64,000 nt of DNA, from the NCBI GenBank assembly GCA_024698705.1, contig JAILQX010000028.1:23075-87074 (forward strand), written 5' to 3'. Shown one piece after another: positions 61,586 through 64,000 of the stretch; positions within the stretch are counted from its first letter, which is position 1, and each line of letters opens with the position of its first letter. A program made the translations under genes and the position numbers. The stretch comes from Lachnospiraceae bacterium (lineage in GTDB: Bacteria > Bacillota > Clostridia > Lachnospirales > Lachnospiraceae). A model generated the notes under the pieces. The model was not told where the DNA came from and did not search any database. It saw nothing but the letters and a program-made list of their open reading frames with translations.

Positions 61586-62818
61586 ATGTCATTAAACAAG
61601 AAGAGCGTTGATGATCTCAACGCAAAGGGCAGAAGAGTACTTGTAAGATGTGACTTTAACGTACCGCTTAAGAACGGTGAGATCACAGATGAGACAAGAA
61701 TCGTAGCTGCACTTCCCACGATCAACAAACTTATCGGTGATGGCGCAAAGGTTATCCTTTGTTCACATCTTGGAAAGGTTAAGGAAGGTCCTAACGAGAA
61801 GGAAAGCCTTGCACCCGTTGCAAAGAGACTTTCAGAGAAGTTAGGCAAGGATGTTAATTTCGTAGCTGATTACAATGTAACAGGCGAAGCTGCAACAGCA
61901 GCAGTAGCCGCAATGAAAGACGGTGATGTAGTTCTTCTTCAGAATACACGTTTCCGTGGCGAAGAAGAGACAAAGCCCAACAAGGCCGGCGAAGCATTTG
62001 CAAAAGAGCTCGCTGATCTTGCCGATGATTATGTATGTGATGCTTTCGGTTCAGCTCACAGAGCACATGCTTCAGTCGCAGTTGTAACAAAGTATATAAC
62101 ACAGAAGGGCGGCACAAATGCAGTTGGATACCTCATGCAGAAAGAGATCGATTTCCTCGGTAATGCAGTTGAGAATCCTGTAAGACCTTTCGTAGCTATC
62201 CTCGGTGGTGCAAAGGTTGCTGACAAGCTCAACGTTATCGATAACCTTCTTGAGAAGGCTGATACACTTATCATCGGTGGCGGTATGGCTTTCACATTTT
62301 TAAAGGCTCAGGGTTATGAGATCGGTAAGTCACTCTGTGATGATGAAAAGCTTGATTACTGTAAGGAAATGATGGCTAAGGCTGAGAAGCTCGGCAAGAA
62401 GCTTCTTCTTCCCATCGATACAGGTGTAGCAGCAGGCTTCCCTGATCCCATCGACGGACCCATAGATGTTAAGTACGTTCCTTCAAGCGAGATCCCTGCC
62501 GACATGGAAGGCCTTGATATCGGACCTAAGACTCAGGAACTTTTCGCAAACGCTGCTAAAGAAGCTAAGACCGTTGTTTGGAACGGACCCATGGGCGTAT
62601 TCGAGAATCCTACTCTTGCCAAGGGAACTATCGCTGTAGCTAAGGCTCTTGCTGAGACAGAAGCAACAACCATCATCGGTGGCGGTGACTCTGCAGCAGC
62701 TTGTAACCAGCTTGGATTCGCAGATAAGATGAGCCACATCTCAACAGGTGGCGGAGCTTCTCTTGAGTTCCTCGAGGGTAAAGAACTTCCCGGTGTATAT
62801 GCTGCGGATGATAAATAA
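61586..62818 (+). CDS. pgk: Phosphoglycerate kinase
   Basis: Pgk makes ATP from 1,3-bisphosphoglycerate. The 410 residues start [20 protein letters not shown] with the signature [20 protein letters not shown]. The substrate-binding [10 protein letters not shown] and the conserved [20 protein letters not shown] are present, and the nucleotide-loop [15 protein letters not shown] and [20 protein letters not shown] end the protein. AGGAGGA precedes the ATG. tpiA follows after 12 bp. Confidence 0.98.
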   Translation: MSLNKKSVDDLNAKGRRVLVRCDFNVPLKNGEITDETRIVAALPTINKLIGDGAKVILCSHLGKVKEGPNEKESLAPVAKRLSEKLGKDVNFVADYNVTGEAATAAVAAMKDGDVVLLQNTRFRGEEETKPNKAGEAFAKELADLADDYVCDAFGSAHRAHASVAVVTKYITQKGGTNAVGYLMQKEIDFLGNAVENPVRPFVAILGGAKVADKLNVIDNLLEKADTLIIGGGMAFTFLKAQGYEIGKSLCDDEKLDYCKEMMAKAEKLGKKLLLPIDTGVAAGFPDPIDGPIDVKYVPSSEIPADMEGLDIGPKTQELFANAAKEAKTVVWNGPMGVFENPTLAKGTIAVAKALAETEATTIIGGGDSAAACNQLGFADKMSHISTGGGASLEFLEGKELPGVYAADDK

Positions 62819-62830
62819 GGAGATACAAAA

Positions 62831-63577
62831 ATGGCTAGAAGAAGAATCATTGCCGGAAACTGGAAGATGAACAAGACTCCCAGCGAGGCAGTTGAGTTGT
62901 GCGCAACTCTTAAAGATCTTGTAAAGAATGATGCCGTAGACGTAGTTTACTGCGTACCGGCTATCGATATCGTACCTGTAGCTGAAGCTGTTAAGGGTAC
63001 AAATGTACATGTAGGTGCAGAGAACTTCTATATCGAAGATAAGGGCGCTTTCACAGGCGAGATCTCAGCTCCCATGTTAAAGGATGCAGGTGTTGAGTAT
63101 ATCATCATCGGACATTCGGAGAGAAGAGATATCTTCGGCGAGAATGATGTACTTATCAATGCAAAGGTTAAGAAGGCATTTGCTTCAGGTCTTAATCCCA
63201 TACTTTGCTGTGGTGAATCACTTGCACTTCGTAAGGCTGATACTTACAAGGAGTGGATCACAAGACAGATCAAATGGGATCTTGACGGTGTAACGGCAGA
63301 TCAGGTTAAGAACCTCGTTATCGCTTACGAACCCATCTGGGCTATCGGAACAGGCGAGACAGCTACAGCTGATCAGGCTCAGGAAGTATGCAAGCTTATC
63401 CGTGACCTTATCGCTAAACTTTACGATAACGCTACTGCAGAAGCAGTTCGTATCCAGTACGGCGGATCAATGAATGCAGGCAACGCAGCTGAGCTCCTTT
63501 CTAAGCCTGACATCGATGGCGGACTTATCGGTGGCGCAAGCCTTAAGCCTGACTTTGGTCAGATCGTAAATGCGTAA
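62831..63577 (+). CDS. tpiA: Triosephosphate isomerase
   Basis: TpiA interconverts dihydroxyacetone phosphate and glyceraldehyde-3-phosphate. The 248 residues carry the catalytic Lys in GNWKMNK, His in IIGHSERRD and Glu in [14 protein letters not shown], plus the phosphate loop [10 protein letters not shown]. The ribosome site is AAGGAGA. pgk and tpiA form an operon; the next gene overlaps the tpiA end by 8 bp. Confidence 0.98.
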   Translation: MARRRIIAGNWKMNKTPSEAVELCATLKDLVKNDAVDVVYCVPAIDIVPVAEAVKGTNVHVGAENFYIEDKGAFTGEISAPMLKDAGVEYIIIGHSERRDIFGENDVLINAKVKKAFASGLNPILCCGESLALRKADTYKEWITRQIKWDLDGVTADQVKNLVIAYEPIWAIGTGETATADQAQEVCKLIRDLIAKLYDNATAEAVRIQYGGSMNAGNAAELLSKPDIDGGLIGGASLKPDFGQIVNA

Positions 63578-64000
63578 GCTCGTAGAGTCTTACGGAAAAT
63601 ACATAGGTATTCTTATTATTGCAGTCCTTTTCGCTCCGTTGCTGATACTTTTTATCCGCGACGGAGCCGGTGGGGCTGTTTTTGAGGTTCACGATCAGTT
63701 AGATGAAACCATATTAAATTACTATTTTACTGCCCGAAATTTTGGGGCTGATTCTTTTTCGCAGATGATGTGCGGCATTCCGAGTGTGGGACTTAAGCCA
63801 TTTTGCCCTATATTTGTTCCTTTGTATGCCGTATTTAACATATATCATGCTTTTCTTTTGCAATATCTCATTGTTCTTGTTACATCCTTTTACGGAACTT
63901 ACTTTTGCGTTAAGAAATTAACTGACAATGATCTGTCGGCTTTGTTGTCTGGCTCTCTTTTTGCTGCGCTTCCTGTGCACGCCATCTACGGTAACGTGGT
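63570..64000 (+). CDS. Large membrane protein, N-terminal part (DUF6044/YfhO-like; cut by the window end)
   Basis: An open frame starts with ATG at 63570, overlapping tpiA by 8 bp, and stays open to the last base (143 residues seen). It has a membrane helix at about 11-30 ([19 protein letters not shown]), an extracytoplasmic stretch [20 protein letters not shown], and more hydrophobic segments. The DQLDE region and spacing recall DUF6044/YkoS-type multi-span proteins linked to surface polysaccharides. Codons (many tct, ctt, ttt, gct) differ from the genes upstream in the fla block. The ribosome site is weak. Family assignment is tentative. Confidence 0.6.
   Translation, partial: MRKLVESYGKYIGILIIAVLFAPLLILFIRDGAGGAVFEVHDQLDETILNYYFTARNFGADSFSQMMCGIPSVGLKPFCPIFVPLYAVFNIYHAFLLQYLIVLVTSFYGTYFCVKKLTDNDLSALLSGSLFAALPVHAIYGNV

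Overview
The window is one contiguous piece of a motile, low-to-mid-GC Firmicutes chromosome, most likely Lachnospiraceae (Butyrivibrio/Roseburia/Lachnospira type). The reasons are the gene order topA - codY - flgB...sigD - rpsB (the arrangement of the Bacillus fla/che operon), the clostridial gene set (FliY with CheC-type phosphatase motifs, CheC, CheD, FlhF/FlhG, an EF-Ts with an insertion, a Rho with a long disordered insertion) and the family-level look of the proteins. Every gene I can support lies on the + strand. The genus is inference; no rRNA is present.

Layout. 1-1.84 kb: the 3' end of topA and then codY, with overlapping CodY-box-like sites at its own promoter. 2.1-37.7 kb: the flagellar/chemotaxis supercluster. 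It begins with rod, MS-ring, C-ring and export-ATPase genes (flgB, flgC, fliE-fliJ, a MotE-like gene), then hook genes (fliK, flgD, a small conserved gene, flgE), and after a terminator the stator, switch, export-gate and chemotaxis genes (flbD, motA, motB, fliL, fliM, fliY, cheY, fliO-fliR, flhB, flhA, flhF, flhG, pilZ, cheB, cheA, cheW, cheC, cheD) and sigD. After sigD come four less usual genes: a FapA/DUF342 protein, a small unknown, a SwrB-like protein and an MltG-like protein with a hexapeptide repeat. 37.8-39.1 kb: a CheX-like/CheY-like pair with its own promoter.

39.2-47 kb: translation and RNA genes (rpsB with a structured leader, tsf, rho, rpmE), with a chemoreceptor fused to a sugar-binding-type domain between tsf and rho. 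45.5-54 kb: a DUF1385 membrane protein, prmC, prfA, argC, a MATE transporter, an aminotransferase, a Nudix hydrolase and xerD. 54-64 kb: a PHP phosphatase, gap, an esterase, a double AAA+ protein followed by a decayed EAL-domain gene, an ABC exporter, pgk, tpiA, and the start of a large membrane protein that runs off the window.

Together the region couples nutrient sensing (CodY), flagellar assembly, c-di-GMP input (PilZ protein; EAL relic), chemotaxis adaptation with three CheY-P phosphatase-type proteins (FliY, CheC, CheX-like) and a flagellar sigma factor. Two sites resembling sigma-D promoters each sit just upstream of a terminator-like hairpin. The least explained structures are a triple 88-bp double-hairpin repeat between flgB and flgC, the receptor with a probably cytoplasmic binding domain, the double AAA+ protein with a degenerate first module, and two unrecognised small genes of the flagellar cluster.
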